Shown here piece after piece: positions 8,165-18,948 of a stretch of 48,714 bases of DNA. Every line of letters begins with the position of its first letter. Position 1 is the first letter of the stretch. The notes beneath the pieces were generated by a model. That model saw only the letters and a program-made list of their open reading frames with translations. It was not told the DNA's origin and did not search any database. The translations under genes and the position numbers were made by a program. The DNA is from Ewingella americana ATCC 33852. Its GTDB lineage: Bacteria; Pseudomonadota; Gammaproteobacteria; Enterobacterales; Enterobacteriaceae. The stretch covers positions 1-48,714 of the forward strand of contig NZ_JMPJ01000057.1 of NCBI RefSeq assembly GCF_000735345.1, written 5' to 3'.

Positions 8165-9849
8165 CAGAGCGCCCCCGCCTGAGCCACCAGCTCGCGCAGC
8201 ATCGCCGCGCCGTCGCCGCTGGCCACTTTTAGCTCGACCAGCGTCGCGCCTTGGCGCTGCCAGCCACTTTGCACCGCGTCGGTTAGCTCATCCATGCTGG
8301 CCGGGCTGGCATAGTGCAGGCCGAACATCGCCGCCGCGTGGCTGAACTCCACGTCTTGCGGCATGCAGTAGAAACGCTGGCGCTGCTCTTCCGGCGTCGG
8401 CAACAGAGAGAAAATCTGCCCGCCGTTGTTGTTCACCACCACCATCACCGTCGGCGCGGAGCAGTGGCGCAGCAGGGCCAGCGCGTTTAGGTCATACAGC
8501 GCCGAGAGGTCACCAATCAGGATGAGCGTCGGTTTCTGCGTGGCGCGCTGTACCCCGGCTGCGGTGGAAATCAGCCCGTCGATGCCACTGGCTCCGCGAT
8601 TGGCAAATACCGGATAACCTGCCGGAAGCTGGGCCAGCGAGTCCACCAGCCTGACCACCAGACTGTTGCCGACAAACAGCTGGCCGTCGGCAGGCAGCAA
8701 GTCCGGTAAATGACGCGCCAGAGAAGCTTCACCAAAATGGTTCGCCAGACGGCTGTCCGTTAGCGCCATCGCGCGTTGAGAAAGAGAATGTAACTCCGCC
8801 GCCCAAGGCTGCTGAGGCTCGGCGGGGTGCAGCTTCAGCCATTCGCTGACGGCAATTTGGATCCGCCTCCCCTGATGCTGGGCAGGGTCGAGGCGGCCGG
8901 GCATGGAGTCTATCAGCCAGTACTCCTGCGGCTGGCAGGCGGCCTGCCACTGCAGCAGGCGTTTGCCGGTAAGGCTGCCGCCAAACTGAATCAATAATTC
9001 CGCCTGCGCCAGCGTCTGTCGGGCCTGCGGATGCGCCAGCCAAAGGTCGGCGCAGGGCAGCGGGTTGCCGGTTTGCGACTGCACGTCGCTGATTAATGGC
9101 CAGCCGAGGGTGTTGGCCCACTGCGCCAGCCGTTGGCCCTCTTCGGCGGCGATGCGCCCGGCGATAATCACCCCGCGCTTTTGCCGCCACTGTGCCCAAT
9201 CGGCCTCCACCGGCTGGCGCGGAGTCGGCGATGTGCGCAGCCAAGGCTGGCGGCCCTGCCACCACTCGCCCAGCGCCTGCGACCAGTCGAGATAGTCATC
9301 GCCCTCCTCACCGTACAGCGGCTCGGCAAACGGACAGTTGATGTGCATCGCCCCGTGCTCCAGTGCGCAGAGGCCATTGTCGATAGCCGACACCAGCCAG
9401 CGCGCACTGATGTCCGGCGTCGGTCGCGGCAAATTGAGACTTTGCTGTGGGTGGCTAGCGAAGAGTTCTGGCTGACGAATGGCCTGATTAGCGCCGCAGT
9501 CGATAAGCTCCGGCGGGCGGTCGGCGGTCAGCATGATCAGCCTTTCGCCAGTCAGCCCGGCTTCAATAATTGCCGGATAGAGGTTGGCCACCGCCGTGCC
9601 GGACGTGACAATCACCGCCACCGGCTGGCCGCTGGCTTTGGCTAAGCCGAGGGCGAGATGCCCCAAGCCGCGCTCATCAAAATGGGTGTGACAAATCAGC
9701 TTAGAGTTACTCGCCGCCGCCAGCGTCAATGGGGTTGAGCGCGAGCCGGGCGCGATGCAGACGTGCTGCACCTGATGGCGGGTTAAGGCTTCTAAAATCA
9801 GCGTGGCCCAGCGGCGATTAAACATGGCGGTAGCTTGCGTTGATGGCAT
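8164..9849 (-). CDS. menD: SEPHCHC synthase MenD (ThDP-dependent)
   Basis: 561 residues (E. coli 556). Thiamine-diphosphate enzyme joining isochorismate and 2-oxoglutarate to SEPHCHC, the first committed menaquinone step. Motifs: [32 protein letters not shown] with the ThDP-activating Glu near residue 60, [27 protein letters not shown], and the ThDP/Mg site [15 protein letters not shown] plus [16 protein letters not shown] sits 7 nt before the ATG. Only 23 nt separate it from the menF stop. Confidence 0.96.
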   Translation of the reverse strand: MPSTQATAMFNRRWATLILEALTRHQVQHVCIAPGSRSTPLTLAAASNSKLICHTHFDERGLGHLALGLAKASGQPVAVIVTSGTAVANLYPAIIEAGLTGERLIMLTADRPPELIDCGANQAIRQPELFASHPQQSLNLPRPTPDISARWLVSAIDNGLCALEHGAMHINCPFAEPLYGEEGDDYLDWSQALGEWWQGRQPWLRTSPTPRQPVEADWAQWRQKRGVIIAGRIAAEEGQRLAQWANTLGWPLISDVQSQTGNPLPCADLWLAHPQARQTLAQAELLIQFGGSLTGKRLLQWQAACQPQEYWLIDSMPGRLDPAQHQGRRIQIAVSEWLKLHPAEPQQPWAAELHSLSQRAMALTDSRLANHFGEASLARHLPDLLPADGQLFVGNSLVVRLVDSLAQLPAGYPVFANRGASGIDGLISTAAGVQRATQKPTLILIGDLSALYDLNALALLRHCSAPTVMVVVNNNGGQIFSLLPTPEEQRQRFYCMPQDVEFSHAAAMFGLHYASPASMDELTDAVQSGWQRQGATLVELKVASGDGAAMLRELVAQAGAL

Positions 9850-9872
9850 GGATTGACTCCGGCGAACCCGAT

Positions 9873-11252
9873 TTAGCCCGCCCGCACGGCAGGTAGCTCA
9901 GGATATTGCGGCTCGGCGGACTCGGCCGAGCTCGCCCCCTCGTCTAGCAGGGTGCGCAGCCCTGCGGCTTTATTTTCGATTTCCAGCCACTCTTGCGCGG
10001 CGTCTGAACCGGCAACAATTCCCGCCCCGGCGAACAGCTCCAACTGGCTGCCTTTTACCGCCGCCGAGCGCAGCGCCACGGTGAACTCGCTGCGCGTTAG
10101 GCTGAGATAGCCCGCCGAACCGGCGTACCACTGGCGGTCAAAGGGTTCGTGACGCGCAATGAATTCGCGCGCGGCCTGACGTGGCAAACCGGCCACGGCG
10201 GCGGTGGGTTGTAGGCGTTGCAGGCAGTCGGCATCGTCAGCTTTCGCCAGCACGGCCTGAATGCTGCGACGCAGATGCTGCACTTTGCGCAGGCGGAGGA
10301 TCTCAGCGGGCATCACGTCCAAAGAGCGCGCCCCGCCCTGCAATCGCTGGCAGATGTCGTCGACCACCAGCATGTTTTCACGCTGGTTTTTAGGGTCGTT
10401 GAGCAGCCACTGGCCGAGGGCGCGGGCCTGCTGATGGTCATCGGCGGCGGCCACGGTTCCGGCCAGCGCTTCGGTAAAGAGTTGGCGTTTTTCGCGCAGG
10501 AATAGCCGCTCAGGGCTGGAGCCAAGGAATGCCTGCTGCGGCGCAAACGCCAGCATGAAGTGGTAACAGTGGTGATTCACCGCGCGGCTGGCGGCCAGAA
10601 ATGAGGCAGGATTCAGCGGCTGGCTGAGGGCCAGCGTGGTTTTACGCGCCAGCACCACTTTGTCGAACTGGTGCTGTTTAATGCCGCTGAGCACGGCGTC
10701 TATCATCCGCGCCCACTGTGGCTGAGTCGGCAGATGCTGGTAGCGCACCACCTGAGATTTCAGCGCCGGTAAGGGGCGCGAGTTGACCAACGTGCGCAGA
10801 AAAGCGCGCATTTTGTCGGCTTCTTCACGCAGAGAAACCGGGCTGTAGAGCTGGCAACGCAAGTTGCACTGGCCGTCGCGGCGGGTGATTTCAATGCGTG
10901 GCAGAAACAGCACGTGGCTGGCCTGTGCACCGCCCATGCCGTCATTGAAGGCGTTCAGCCCCCAAACGCGCAGTTCCGGGAAGTCAGAGTATTGCTGCAA
11001 GAAGCGCTGGGCGGTAGGCATGTCGCTGAAGTTTGCCGCGTCGCCGCACAGCACCACTTCTTCGGCGTCATCGCGCTGCTGCCAATAGAATTTCGGGTAA
11101 CAAGGCTGGGCGTCGAGCCATTCCAGCATGCCGCCGTGGGGTTGTTCAGGGAGTCGATAAGTGAACTGCCGTAGGCCCGCCGCGTCAGGGAAAGTGCCCA
11201 ACAGCGCCGTGTCCAACTGGTCAAGAATTGCTGAAATCTGTTTCACCGCCAC
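9873..11252 (-). CDS. menF: Isochorismate synthase MenF
   Basis: About 459 residues (E. coli 431). Chorismate-utilising enzyme converting chorismate to isochorismate at the head of the menaquinone branch. The C-terminal half has the family blocks [39 protein letters not shown] and [22 protein letters not shown]. The annotated start is GTG 11252. A GAGG sits 5 nt before a second in-frame GTG two codons on (11246), which may be the true start. It is the first gene of menFDHBCE. The 235 nt upstream hold its promoter but I see no clear boxes. The C-terminal tail after the catalytic core is longer than in E. coli. Confidence 0.94.
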   Translation of the reverse strand: MAVKQISAILDQLDTALLGTFPDAAGLRQFTYRLPEQPHGGMLEWLDAQPCYPKFYWQQRDDAEEVVLCGDAANFSDMPTAQRFLQQYSDFPELRVWGLNAFNDGMGGAQASHVLFLPRIEITRRDGQCNLRCQLYSPVSLREEADKMRAFLRTLVNSRPLPALKSQVVRYQHLPTQPQWARMIDAVLSGIKQHQFDKVVLARKTTLALSQPLNPASFLAASRAVNHHCYHFMLAFAPQQAFLGSSPERLFLREKRQLFTEALAGTVAAADDHQQARALGQWLLNDPKNQRENMLVVDDICQRLQGGARSLDVMPAEILRLRKVQHLRRSIQAVLAKADDADCLQRLQPTAAVAGLPRQAAREFIARHEPFDRQWYAGSAGYLSLTRSEFTVALRSAAVKGSQLELFAGAGIVAGSDAAQEWLEIENKAAGLRTLLDEGASSAESAEPQYPELPAVRAG

Positions 11253-11442
11253 CTCAGCCGCATCCGAATGGTTTGATGTCGGGCAGAATGCCCTTCTGGA
11301 TCAAAAAACGGGTTAGATCAAGTACGGGTGAATTATGCGGCGTTGCCGGGATTTAAAATATGCGGCAGATCAAGGCAGAGCCAGAGCCTGTAGATATGAA
11401 GGGGTAGTGAATCATTCAGAGGGGTTATAAGGCAGAAAACAG

Positions 11443-11464
11443 AGAGGCAGCCGAAGCTGCCTCT
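11443..11464 (-). terminator. Rho-independent terminator of elaB
   Basis: On the minus strand AGAGGCAGC-TTCG-GCTGCCTCT (9-bp stem, UUCG tetraloop) is followed by CTGTTTTCTG, 24 nt after the elaB stop. Confidence 0.82.
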
Positions 11465-11487
11465 GGGACGATATTGCCGCGCTTAGC

Positions 11488-11796
11488 TTAGCGACGCAGC
11501 AGTAAACCAATCACCAAACCCACGGCGGCACCGGCACCTACGCCGTGCCATGGATTTTCACGCACGTAGCTGTCGGTCTGCTCAGCCACCTGACGCGCCT
11601 TGGCGCAGTAAGAGTTCGCGCCATTACTCAGGCGAGATTTCACCTCTTCCAGCGCCTGCTCTGCGCGGCTTTTAATTTCGATATATTTTTCATCTGCTTT
11701 GTCACCGGAGGATTTCAGTACCTCTTCCAGCGTTTCGGAAAGCATTCTTAAGTCATCATCCAGTGACGCTTGCTGCGGTTCAAATTGATTCGACAT
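11488..11796 (-). CDS. elaB: ElaB/YqjD-family ribosome-associated membrane protein
   Basis: 102 residues (E. coli ElaB 101). DUF883 family. The first ~80 residues are polar, heptad-like helix rich in Glu/Lys/Ala. The C-terminus, GVGAGAAVGLVIGLLLRR, is a single tail-anchor segment ending in two arginines. Family members sit in the inner membrane, bind ribosomes and accumulate in stationary phase. Placement next to menF matches E. coli. A GGAG-containing Shine-Dalgarno precedes the ATG. Monocistronic, with its own terminator. Confidence 0.93.
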   Translation of the reverse strand: MSNQFEPQQASLDDDLRMLSETLEEVLKSSGDKADEKYIEIKSRAEQALEEVKSRLSNGANSYCAKARQVAEQTDSYVRENPWHGVGAGAAVGLVIGLLLRR

Positions 11797-11899
11797 GGTT
11801 ATCTCCTTATTTTGTGATTATCACGATACCCATTAACCCTAGCGCAGATTTGCCATAAACGCAGGGTCAAAAACGGAGAGAGCCGCTGTCGCCGGTCTT

Positions 11900-12427
11900 T
11901 TAAGAACCTTCTGACCGCGTAACGGGCGGGAATGGCGGTTTATCCATCGCCGATTGCTGGGCCGCCGCTCGCTGCTTTTCACGGCGCTCGGCCAGCCACA
12001 AGCCGCTATTTTTCATCGCGTAGCCAAACAGTAGGCCGACCAGCAGGGAGAGCACCACCTGACGCCAGTCGCCTTGGGCGGCGAACGTGGCACAGGCGCC
12101 GATGAAGGTGCCCGGCACGAAGGCCAGCCACTGCTGCCACGCTTGGATACACATCAGGAAGGCCACGATGCCGGTCAGCAGGTAGCCCAGAAGGGTCCAC
12201 TCAGGGCGTAGCGAGCTGCCAGCGATAATCACTTCGGCCCAGAATACGCCACTCAGGCAGGTCAGCGTGCTGATAACCAATCCACGCAATCCGCCCTTCG
12301 GGCAGGCGAAATACGCCGTGCAGCCGAGGAAGCCAGCCCAGCTAATCAGCCCCAGACTAATAGCCACCCAGCCCCAGATGCCGGAGAGAATGCCGGTAGT
12401 AATGGCGATCATCACCAATACGTTCAT
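11900..12427 (-). CDS. DUF1097 (YcdZ-like) inner-membrane protein
   Basis: 175 residues from the ATG. An upstream TTG would add ten residues but has no ribosome site, while AGGG lies 10 nt before the ATG. Four to five hydrophobic segments are visible in the first ~145 residues, followed by a polar Arg/Gln/Ala-rich tail. The conserved core resembles the DUF1097 family (E. coli YcdZ, function unknown). It lies between elaB and nuoN, where E. coli has other genes (elaA, rbn, elaD and others). A CRP/FNR-like palindrome lies about 115 nt upstream. Confidence 0.8.
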   Translation of the reverse strand: MNVLVMIAITTGILSGIWGWVAISLGLISWAGFLGCTAYFACPKGGLRGLVISTLTCLSGVFWAEVIIAGSSLRPEWTLLGYLLTGIVAFLMCIQAWQQWLAFVPGTFIGACATFAAQGDWRQVVLSLLVGLLFGYAMKNSGLWLAERREKQRAAAQQSAMDKPPFPPVTRSEGS

Positions 12428-12541
12428 GATGTGTAAACCCTGTACGATTCTGAACAAGCGCGCAGTTTACGCATCGGCAAAAATAATGGAATGGGTTAGA
12501 TCACAATATCGATGTAATTTATTGTTGAACGTACATACAAA

Positions 12542-12557
12542 CGTGATTTACATCACA
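12542..12557 (-). promoter_or_regulatory. CRP/FNR-like palindrome upstream of the DUF1097 gene
   Basis: Minus strand TGTGA-N6-TCACG matches the CRP consensus at 9 of 10 positions. The inner TGAT-N4-ATCA also fits the FNR core. It lies about 115 nt before the ATG at 12427. Sequence match only. Confidence 0.45.
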
Positions 12558-12589
12558 CTATTTCAACAAATTGTACAAATAGCGCCCAT

Positions 12590-12617
12590 AAAAAAACCGC
12601 CCATCGAAATGAGCGGT
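12590..12617 (-). terminator. Rho-independent terminator of the nuo operon
   Basis: On the minus strand ACCGCTCAT-TTCG-ATGGGCGGT (9 pairs including one G-U, UUCG loop) is followed by seven T. It lies 28 nt beyond the nuoN stop. Confidence 0.92.
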
Positions 12618-12644
12618 TTTCAATTTCACTACTGTATCAGGCTA

Positions 12645-14105
12645 TCAGAACAGCGGTTGTGCCATCTGAACCAGCGTGATCAGCGGCTGTGGATAGATAC
12701 CCAAGATCAGCACCAGAATCGCGGAAATCAGCACGACAACACCACCCGCAGTCAACGCCCAGTTGTTCGGCGTATCGCGAACCAGCTTGTCAGGTGCGCT
12801 CAGGTACAAGCTCACGGTGACGCGCAGGTAGTAGTAAAGACCAATCGCAGAACCGACAACCACGGCACCGGTCAGCCACCACAGATGCGCGGTCACGCCG
12901 GTCGCAATCACGTAGAACTTACCGATAAAGCCTAAGGTCATTGGGATACCGGCCAGTGACAGCATCATCACGGTCATTACCGCAGACAGGATTGGCTTGT
13001 GCCAGAACAGACCACGGTAGGAGAACAGTGATTCTGCGTCCGGGCCTTTGTACGGGCTAGACATCAGGCTAACCACGCCGAAGGCACCCAAGCTGCTGAA
13101 CAGGTAACCGGCCAGATAAACGCCGACGGTTTCCATCGACAGTTGGTGAGTCTGTACTGCAATCAGTGCCACCAGCAGGTAACCCAAGTGCGCGATTGAG
13201 GAGTAACCCAACAGGCGCTTGATGTTGCTCTGGCTGATAGCCATCAGGTTACCGACCAGAATCGAGCAGAAGGCGATGATGCCCAGCACGACGCGAATCG
13301 CTTCGCTGTCGGCCACCGGCGCGTACAGGAACAGACGCATGACTACGGCGAAGATAGCAATCTTGCTGGCAGTCGCCAGGAAGGTTGAAACCGGAGCCGG
13401 CGCGCCCTGATACACGTCTGGTGTCCACAGGTGGAAAGGAACCAGTGACAGTTTGAAGCCCAGACCCACAATCATCATGCCCAGACCTGCCAGCAGCAGC
13501 GGCTGGTGCAGCATCACGCCGTCGGCCAGGTTTTTACCCAGCGCGACGAAGCTCAGATCACCAGACTGTGCGTAGATAAGCGCCATGCCGAACAGCAGGA
13601 ATGACGACGCAGCAGCGGAGAGCAGCATGTATTTGATGCTGGCTTCAAGCGAACGTTTTTGACGGTAGGCATAACCAATTAGGCCGAACAGTGGCAACGA
13701 AATCAGTTCGATTCCGAGGAACATTGACGCCAAGTGGTTAGAGCATGCCAGCAGAATGCCACCCAGTGCCGCAATCAGCACCAGCAGGTAGAACTCTTCC
13801 CGGTTGTCCGGGTAACCGGCCAGCCAAGGATAGGCAAAGGTGCTGGTAGCCAAGCTCGCCAGCAATACCAACCCAATGTAGAACATTGAGTAACCGTCAA
13901 CACGAAGCAGTGGAGTGACGTCCTGCGGCCCGACCTGCCCTACATAGTAGAGGGAAAGCAGAGCCACGTTCAGACCGATAACTGTCAGTGTGGCATTAAG
14001 GAAATGGTCGCGTCGCCACGCAATGGACAGCATCACCACCACCACTGTCAATCCGACGATCATCAGCGGTAACAGTGCGATCAGATTTTGAAGTGTAAAT
14101 GTCAT
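12645..14105 (-). CDS. nuoN: NADH-quinone oxidoreductase subunit N
   Basis: 486 residues (E. coli 485). Antiporter-like membrane subunit of complex I in the proximal proton-pumping arm, homologous to NuoL and NuoM. About 14 hydrophobic segments. The family block [32 protein letters not shown] has the conserved lysines and His/Trp typical of the proton channel, followed by [15 protein letters not shown]. Last gene of the operon, 6 nt after nuoM, followed by a strong terminator. Confidence 0.97.
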   Translation of the reverse strand: MTFTLQNLIALLPLMIVGLTVVVVMLSIAWRRDHFLNATLTVIGLNVALLSLYYVGQVGPQDVTPLLRVDGYSMFYIGLVLLASLATSTFAYPWLAGYPDNREEFYLLVLIAALGGILLACSNHLASMFLGIELISLPLFGLIGYAYRQKRSLEASIKYMLLSAAASSFLLFGMALIYAQSGDLSFVALGKNLADGVMLHQPLLLAGLGMMIVGLGFKLSLVPFHLWTPDVYQGAPAPVSTFLATASKIAIFAVVMRLFLYAPVADSEAIRVVLGIIAFCSILVGNLMAISQSNIKRLLGYSSIAHLGYLLVALIAVQTHQLSMETVGVYLAGYLFSSLGAFGVVSLMSSPYKGPDAESLFSYRGLFWHKPILSAVMTVMMLSLAGIPMTLGFIGKFYVIATGVTAHLWWLTGAVVVGSAIGLYYYLRVTVSLYLSAPDKLVRDTPNNWALTAGGVVVLISAILVLILGIYPQPLITLVQMAQPLF

Positions 14106-14111
14106 GGCGAG

Positions 14112-15641
14112 TTACGGCCTTGTCGTTGAAATTGTTGAAACTGATGATCCGAACCAGTGCTGCACGTTAGCCATCGCCGCGCTAGAGGTATCGAGGATTG
14201 GCTGAGGATAAACACCCAGCGCCACCAGCAGTACCACCAACAGCAGAATGATAGACAGTTCACGTGCGGTCATGCCCTGCAACGGCTCTTCTGATTTTGC
14301 TTTGCCGTAGTAAGCGCGCTGCATCATCACCAAAGAGTAAACCGAAGCAAAGACCAGACCGAAGGTCGAGATGACAGTGATCACCGGAACAATCGGGAAG
14401 CTGCCAAACAGGATCATGAATTCACCGACGAAGTTACCGGTGCCCGGCATACCCAGTGTCGCCACTGCGAAGAACAGCGACAGCGCAGGCAGGTACTTAA
14501 TCCGCCCCCACAGTCCGCCCATCTGACGCATGTCGCGGGTATGCAGACGCTCGTACAACTGGCCGCAGATGATGAACATACCTGCCGCAGACAGGCCGTG
14601 AGCAATCATCTGAATCACAGCGCCCTGGTAAGCCAGTTGGCTGCCGGTGAAGATAGCAATCAGTACAAAGCCCATGTGCGAAACGGAGGTGTAAGCAATC
14701 AGACGCTTGATATCGGTCTGAGAGAACGCCATCCACGCACCGTAGAAGATACCGATAACGCCCAGCCACATAGCGATTGGCGCGAACTCATGCGACGCAT
14801 TCGGGAAGAATGGCAACATGAAGCGCAACATGCCGTAGGCTGCGGTTTTCAGCAAGATACCTGCCAAGTCAACAGAACCCGCCGTTGGTGCCTGACTGTG
14901 TGCATCTGGCAACCAGCCGTGCAATGGCACGACCGGCATTTTCACCGCGAAGGCGATGAAGAAGCCCAGCATCAGCAGGTATTCAACGTTGTGCGACATC
15001 GGAGTCTTCAGCAAGTCAGCGTAGTTGAAGGTCCAAGTGCCGGTCGCGTTGTAGTGCACGAAGACCAGACCGAGGATCGCAATCAACATCACCAGACCGC
15101 TGGACTGGGTATAGATAAAGAACTTGGTTGCTGCGCTGATACGTGTTTTACCGTCTGACGCTTTGTGTCCCCACAAGGCAATCAGGAAGTACATCGGCAC
15201 CAACATCATTTCCCAGAAGAAGAAGAACAGGAACATGTCGATTGCCAAGAACACGCCGATCACGCCGCCGAGGATCCACAGCAAGTTCAGGTGGAAGAAA
15301 CCCTGATACTTCTGGATTTCACGCCATGAACAGAGGATAGCCAAGACGCCGAGTAACCCGGTCAGCACCACCATCAGCAAGGACAGGCCGTCCAATGCCA
15401 AGTGGAAGCTGATACCAAAGCGCGGGATCCACGGCACAGAGAACTCTGACTGCCATTGTGGAATGCCGGTCGGGCTAGTTAATGAATAACCACCCTGCAA
15501 CCACAGTTGCAGGGACAGTGCTAAGGTCAACCCCATCGAGATCAGCGCAATCCAGCGCGGTACTTTGCTGCCGAAACGCTCAGTCTGCCAACACAGCAGC
15601 CCGCCGATAAAGGGGATAAGAATTAGCCAAGGAAGTAGCAT
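14112..15641 (-). CDS. nuoM: NADH-quinone oxidoreductase subunit M
   Basis: 509 residues, the same as E. coli NuoM. Antiporter-like proton-pumping membrane subunit. Visible: FFFWEMMLVPMYFLIALWG with the functionally important Glu near residue 144, VKMPVVPLHGWLPDAHSQAPTAGSV with the channel lysine (near 234), and YTSVSHMGFVLIAI. About 14 transmembrane stretches. Located between nuoL (37 nt away) and nuoN (6 nt). Confidence 0.97.
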   Translation of the reverse strand: MLLPWLILIPFIGGLLCWQTERFGSKVPRWIALISMGLTLALSLQLWLQGGYSLTSPTGIPQWQSEFSVPWIPRFGISFHLALDGLSLLMVVLTGLLGVLAILCSWREIQKYQGFFHLNLLWILGGVIGVFLAIDMFLFFFFWEMMLVPMYFLIALWGHKASDGKTRISAATKFFIYTQSSGLVMLIAILGLVFVHYNATGTWTFNYADLLKTPMSHNVEYLLMLGFFIAFAVKMPVVPLHGWLPDAHSQAPTAGSVDLAGILLKTAAYGMLRFMLPFFPNASHEFAPIAMWLGVIGIFYGAWMAFSQTDIKRLIAYTSVSHMGFVLIAIFTGSQLAYQGAVIQMIAHGLSAAGMFIICGQLYERLHTRDMRQMGGLWGRIKYLPALSLFFAVATLGMPGTGNFVGEFMILFGSFPIVPVITVISTFGLVFASVYSLVMMQRAYYGKAKSEEPLQGMTARELSIILLLVVLLVALGVYPQPILDTSSAAMANVQHWFGSSVSTISTTRP

Positions 15642-15678
15642 GGCGTTTTGTGTCCCTATTTGTTCGTACTATCTGTTC

Positions 15679-17526
15679 TTAAAGAATCAGCAACAGTGCC
15701 AAAACAACCACTGCTCCCAAACCCATGGACGCGACATACCAGCGTGTCTGACCGTTTTCACTTAGCGTCAAGCCACGGTTCCCCAAACGGGAGAACACAG
15801 CAGGCAGATTCATCAGTGAATTCAGTGGATCACGTTGCAGCAGCTTAGCGATGGCCAGATACGGCTTGACGAAAATCATGTCGTATAACCAGTCGAAGCC
15901 CCACGCGTGGAACCACCAGACCGTGAAGAAGCGGCCAATGGCGCTTTTCGCGATGCTGTTTACCAGTGAGCGTTTGCCAAGGTACAGCGCGGCTGCCAGC
16001 AAGATGCCAACAATCGCCACAACGCCCGAGGTGATTTCCAGGGTCAGTACACTGCCGTGCGCCAGCTCAGTCGTCTCAGGCAGTACGCCTTTCAACGGTG
16101 GCACGATCATCGCACCGATGAAGGTGGACAATACCAACAGCACCAGCAATGGCAGATGGTGAGTAATGCCTTTACCCGCATGCGCTTTGATCTTCTCTTC
16201 GCCGTGGAACACGATGAAGATCATGCGGAAGGTATATAGGGAAGTCATAAACGCCCCGACCAGACCTGCAATCATCAGATTGAGATGGCCGTTTGCCCAT
16301 GCACCCGCCAGAATTTCATCCTTACTGAAGAAGCCCGCGGTGATAAGTGGCAAGGCAGACAAGGCTGCGCCACCGACCAGGAAGCAGACATATACCAGTG
16401 GAATCGATTTACGCAGGCCACCCATCTTGAAGATGTTCTGTTCGTGGTGGCAGGCCAAAATGACCGAACCAGACGAAAGGAACAGCAGCGCTTTGAAGAA
16501 CGCGTGCGTCATCAGGTGGAAGATGGCGGCATCCCACGCCTGCACGCCCAGCGCCAAGAACATGTAGCCAATCTGGCTCATGGTGGAGTAAGCGAGAACG
16601 CGTTTGATGTCGGTCTGAACCAGTGCGGCAAAACCTGCCAGAACCAGCGTCACTGCGCCAACGATGCCAACCAAATGCAGCACTTCAGGCGCCATCAGGA
16701 ACAGGCCGTGAGTACGTGCAATCAGGTAAACACCGGCGGTAACCATGGTCGCGGCGTGGATCAACGCAGATACCGGCGTTGGACCGGCCATGGCGTCAGC
16801 CAACCAAGTTTGCAGCGGAAGCTGTGCAGATTTACCCACTGCCCCACCGAGCAACATCAGCGTCGCCCAAGTGATAGCGGTGTCGCCAACGGCCAGTTTC
16901 TGCGGAGCCAGTACCATCAGTTCGCGGAAGTTCAGCGTACCCAGTTCGCGGTACAGGATGAACAGTGCGAAGGCCAAGAACACGTCACCAACGCGGGTCA
17001 CGATGAAGGCTTTCATCGCAGCAGCGCCGTTGGCTGGGTGAGTGTAGTAGAAACCGATCAGCAAGTAGCTGCACAGGCCCACGCCTTCCCAACCGAGGTA
17101 CATCAGCAACAGGTTGTCTGCCAGTACCAGAATCACCATGCTGGCGATAAACAGGTTGGTGTAAGCGAAGAAGCGCGAGTAGCCCTCTTCACCGCGCATG
17201 TACCAAGATGCGAACATGTGGATGAAGAAGCCCACGCCGGTAACCACGGACAACATGGTCATCGACAAGCCATCCAGCGTCAGGGTAGCGGCGATGTTGA
17301 AGTCGCCCACTTGCATCCAGTTCCACAGGTTCTGGTTGAAAACTTCATGGCCCGCAGCGCGCTGCGTCATGAAATCAATACCGACATACAGGGTCGTCAG
17401 CGCAGCCAGACCAATAGAGCCCACACCTACGGTGGCGGCAGTATTCTCAGACCAGCGACCGCGTGAGAAGGCCAGCAGAACGAAGCCAATCAGCGGGAAC
17501 AAAATAGTTAAATATAATAGGTTCAT
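15679..17526 (-). CDS. nuoL: NADH-quinone oxidoreductase subunit L
   Basis: 615 residues (E. coli 613). Distal antiporter-like subunit whose long C-terminal lateral helix runs along the membrane arm. Core motifs: [20 protein letters not shown] with the conserved Glu, [34 protein letters not shown], and [15 protein letters not shown]. The C-terminal ~120 residues (after GVLPET) are the helix/linker region. The start overlaps the nuoK stop by 4 nt (ATGA). Confidence 0.97.
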   Translation of the reverse strand: MNLLYLTILFPLIGFVLLAFSRGRWSENTAATVGVGSIGLAALTTLYVGIDFMTQRAAGHEVFNQNLWNWMQVGDFNIAATLTLDGLSMTMLSVVTGVGFFIHMFASWYMRGEEGYSRFFAYTNLFIASMVILVLADNLLLMYLGWEGVGLCSYLLIGFYYTHPANGAAAMKAFIVTRVGDVFLAFALFILYRELGTLNFRELMVLAPQKLAVGDTAITWATLMLLGGAVGKSAQLPLQTWLADAMAGPTPVSALIHAATMVTAGVYLIARTHGLFLMAPEVLHLVGIVGAVTLVLAGFAALVQTDIKRVLAYSTMSQIGYMFLALGVQAWDAAIFHLMTHAFFKALLFLSSGSVILACHHEQNIFKMGGLRKSIPLVYVCFLVGGAALSALPLITAGFFSKDEILAGAWANGHLNLMIAGLVGAFMTSLYTFRMIFIVFHGEEKIKAHAGKGITHHLPLLVLLVLSTFIGAMIVPPLKGVLPETTELAHGSVLTLEITSGVVAIVGILLAAALYLGKRSLVNSIAKSAIGRFFTVWWFHAWGFDWLYDMIFVKPYLAIAKLLQRDPLNSLMNLPAVFSRLGNRGLTLSENGQTRWYVASMGLGAVVVLALLLIL

Positions 17527-17825
17527 CCGCGCATCTCACTGACAGTGTCGATATTCAGGGTGTGGCGACGGCGATAGAGTTGCAACAGCAACGCCAGACC
17601 GATACTGGCCTCAGCCGCTGCCAGACTGATTGCCAGGATGTACATCACCTGACCATCAGCTTGCCCCCAATAGCTCCCAGCCACGATGAACGCCAACGCC
17701 GCTGCGTTGATCATCACTTCCAGACTGATCAGCATAAACAGCAGGTTGCGACGGACAAGCAGCCCGGTCAGCCCCAAAACAAACAGAATTGCGGCCAAAA
17801 TCAGGCCATGCTGTAGAGGGATCAT
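17523..17825 (-). CDS. nuoK: NADH-quinone oxidoreductase subunit K
   Basis: 100 residues, identical length to E. coli. Three transmembrane helices; the two buried glutamates needed for coupling are seen in [11 protein letters not shown] and [12 protein letters not shown]. It overlaps nuoJ by 4 nt and nuoL by 4 nt, indicating tight translational coupling. ORFs on the opposite strand here are shadows. Confidence 0.97.
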   Translation of the reverse strand: MIPLQHGLILAAILFVLGLTGLLVRRNLLFMLISLEVMINAAALAFIVAGSYWGQADGQVMYILAISLAAAEASIGLALLLQLYRRRHTLNIDTVSEMRG

Positions 17826-18379
17826 GCTCTCTCCTCCGTTTTTCTTTTTGCCATCTCATTGGTCGCTGGCGCATCACCGAACACTTCGCCCGGCTTGCTT
17901 TCGCGGCCAATGTGGAAGGCAACAACCAAACCGGCGAGCAGCAACATAGATGCCAATTCAACCGCCAGAACGTAAGGACCAAACAGCGCGATACCGACTG
18001 CCTTCGCGTCTACCATGGTGCCTTCGATGCCGTGAGTGTGCAGACCAAGGATCGAGGTTACCATCACGCCCAGCAGGACCAGCGACAGGATGGAAGGCCC
18101 AATCCAGGTCGCCGGTTTCAGCCATGCGCGTTCTTGTTCTTCGACATTGCCCAAGTTCAGCATCATCACCACGAACACGAACAGCACCATAATGGCACCG
18201 GCATAAACGATGATTTCCAACGCACCGGCGAAGTACGCGCCCAGCGAGAAGAACACCGCGGCGATCGCCAGAAGCGAGACGATCAGATACAGCAATGCGT
18301 GAACCGGGTTGGTGTGCGTGATAACACGCAACGTTGCCAACACGGCCACCACGGCTGCAATGTAAAATGCAAATTCCAT
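17822..18379 (-). CDS. nuoJ: NADH-quinone oxidoreductase subunit J
   Basis: 185 residues (E. coli 184). Five predicted transmembrane helices in the first ~165 residues, with the family segment [24 protein letters not shown], and a polar C-terminal tail ending in charged residues. Part of the E-channel region next to NuoH, A and K. Starts 12 nt after nuoI. Confidence 0.97.
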   Translation of the reverse strand: MEFAFYIAAVVAVLATLRVITHTNPVHALLYLIVSLLAIAAVFFSLGAYFAGALEIIVYAGAIMVLFVFVVMMLNLGNVEEQERAWLKPATWIGPSILSLVLLGVMVTSILGLHTHGIEGTMVDAKAVGIALFGPYVLAVELASMLLLAGLVVAFHIGRESKPGEVFGDAPATNEMAKRKTEERA

Positions 18380-18391
18380 GCTTGCGGCTCC

Positions 18392-18934
18392 TTAAGGCAA
18401 CAGACCTTTGACGTTGATCGGTTTGGCTTCGTTTTCAGCTTCGCCTTTCGACTTGCCGTCAACTGCCATACCGGCCATCCGGTAGAAGTTATATTCCGGA
18501 TATTTACCCGGACCCGAGATCAACAGATCTTCTTTCTCATACACCAGATCCTGACGTTTGAACTCACCGAGCTCAAAGTCTGGCGTCAACTGAATGGCCG
18601 TAGTCGGGCAAGCTTCTTCACACAAACCGCAGAAAATGCAGCGCGAGAAGTTGATGCGGAAGAACTCCGGATACCAACGACCGTCTTTATGTTCAGCTTT
18701 TTGCAGCGAAATACAGCCTACTGGACAGGCTACCGCACACAGGTTACAAGCAACGCAACGCTCTTCGCCGTCCGGATCGCGCGTCAGCACGATACGTCCG
18801 CGATAGCGCGCCGGTACGTTAACTTTCTCTTCCGGGTACATCTGGGTTTCGCGCTTGGCGAAGGCGTGCATGCCTATCATCCACAAGCTGCGAACCTGGG
18901 TGCCGAACCCGACAACTATCTCTTTCAATGTCAT
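18392..18934 (-). CDS. nuoI: NADH-quinone oxidoreductase subunit I (2x[4Fe-4S])
   Basis: 180 residues, as in E. coli. Peripheral-arm subunit carrying clusters N6a and N6b. Two complete ferredoxin motifs are present: [12 protein letters not shown] (residues ~60-71) and [12 protein letters not shown] (~99-110), with all eight cysteines intact. An amphipathic N-terminal helix docks onto the membrane arm. 14 nt separate it from nuoH. Confidence 0.98.
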   Translation of the reverse strand: MTLKEIVVGFGTQVRSLWMIGMHAFAKRETQMYPEEKVNVPARYRGRIVLTRDPDGEERCVACNLCAVACPVGCISLQKAEHKDGRWYPEFFRINFSRCIFCGLCEEACPTTAIQLTPDFELGEFKRQDLVYEKEDLLISGPGKYPEYNFYRMAGMAVDGKSKGEAENEAKPINVKGLLP

Positions 18935-18948
18935 GGCTAAATCACCCC

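Noticed and set aside
16285-17466. 393-codon open frame antisense to nuoL
   Set aside because: Low-complexity Gln/His/Arg-rich translation that mirrors the codon pattern of nuoL; no family resemblance and no ribosome site.
17789-18940. 383-codon open frame antisense to nuoI/J/K
   Set aside because: Shadow of three well-supported nuo genes on the other strand; His/Gln-rich composition is typical of antisense frames here.
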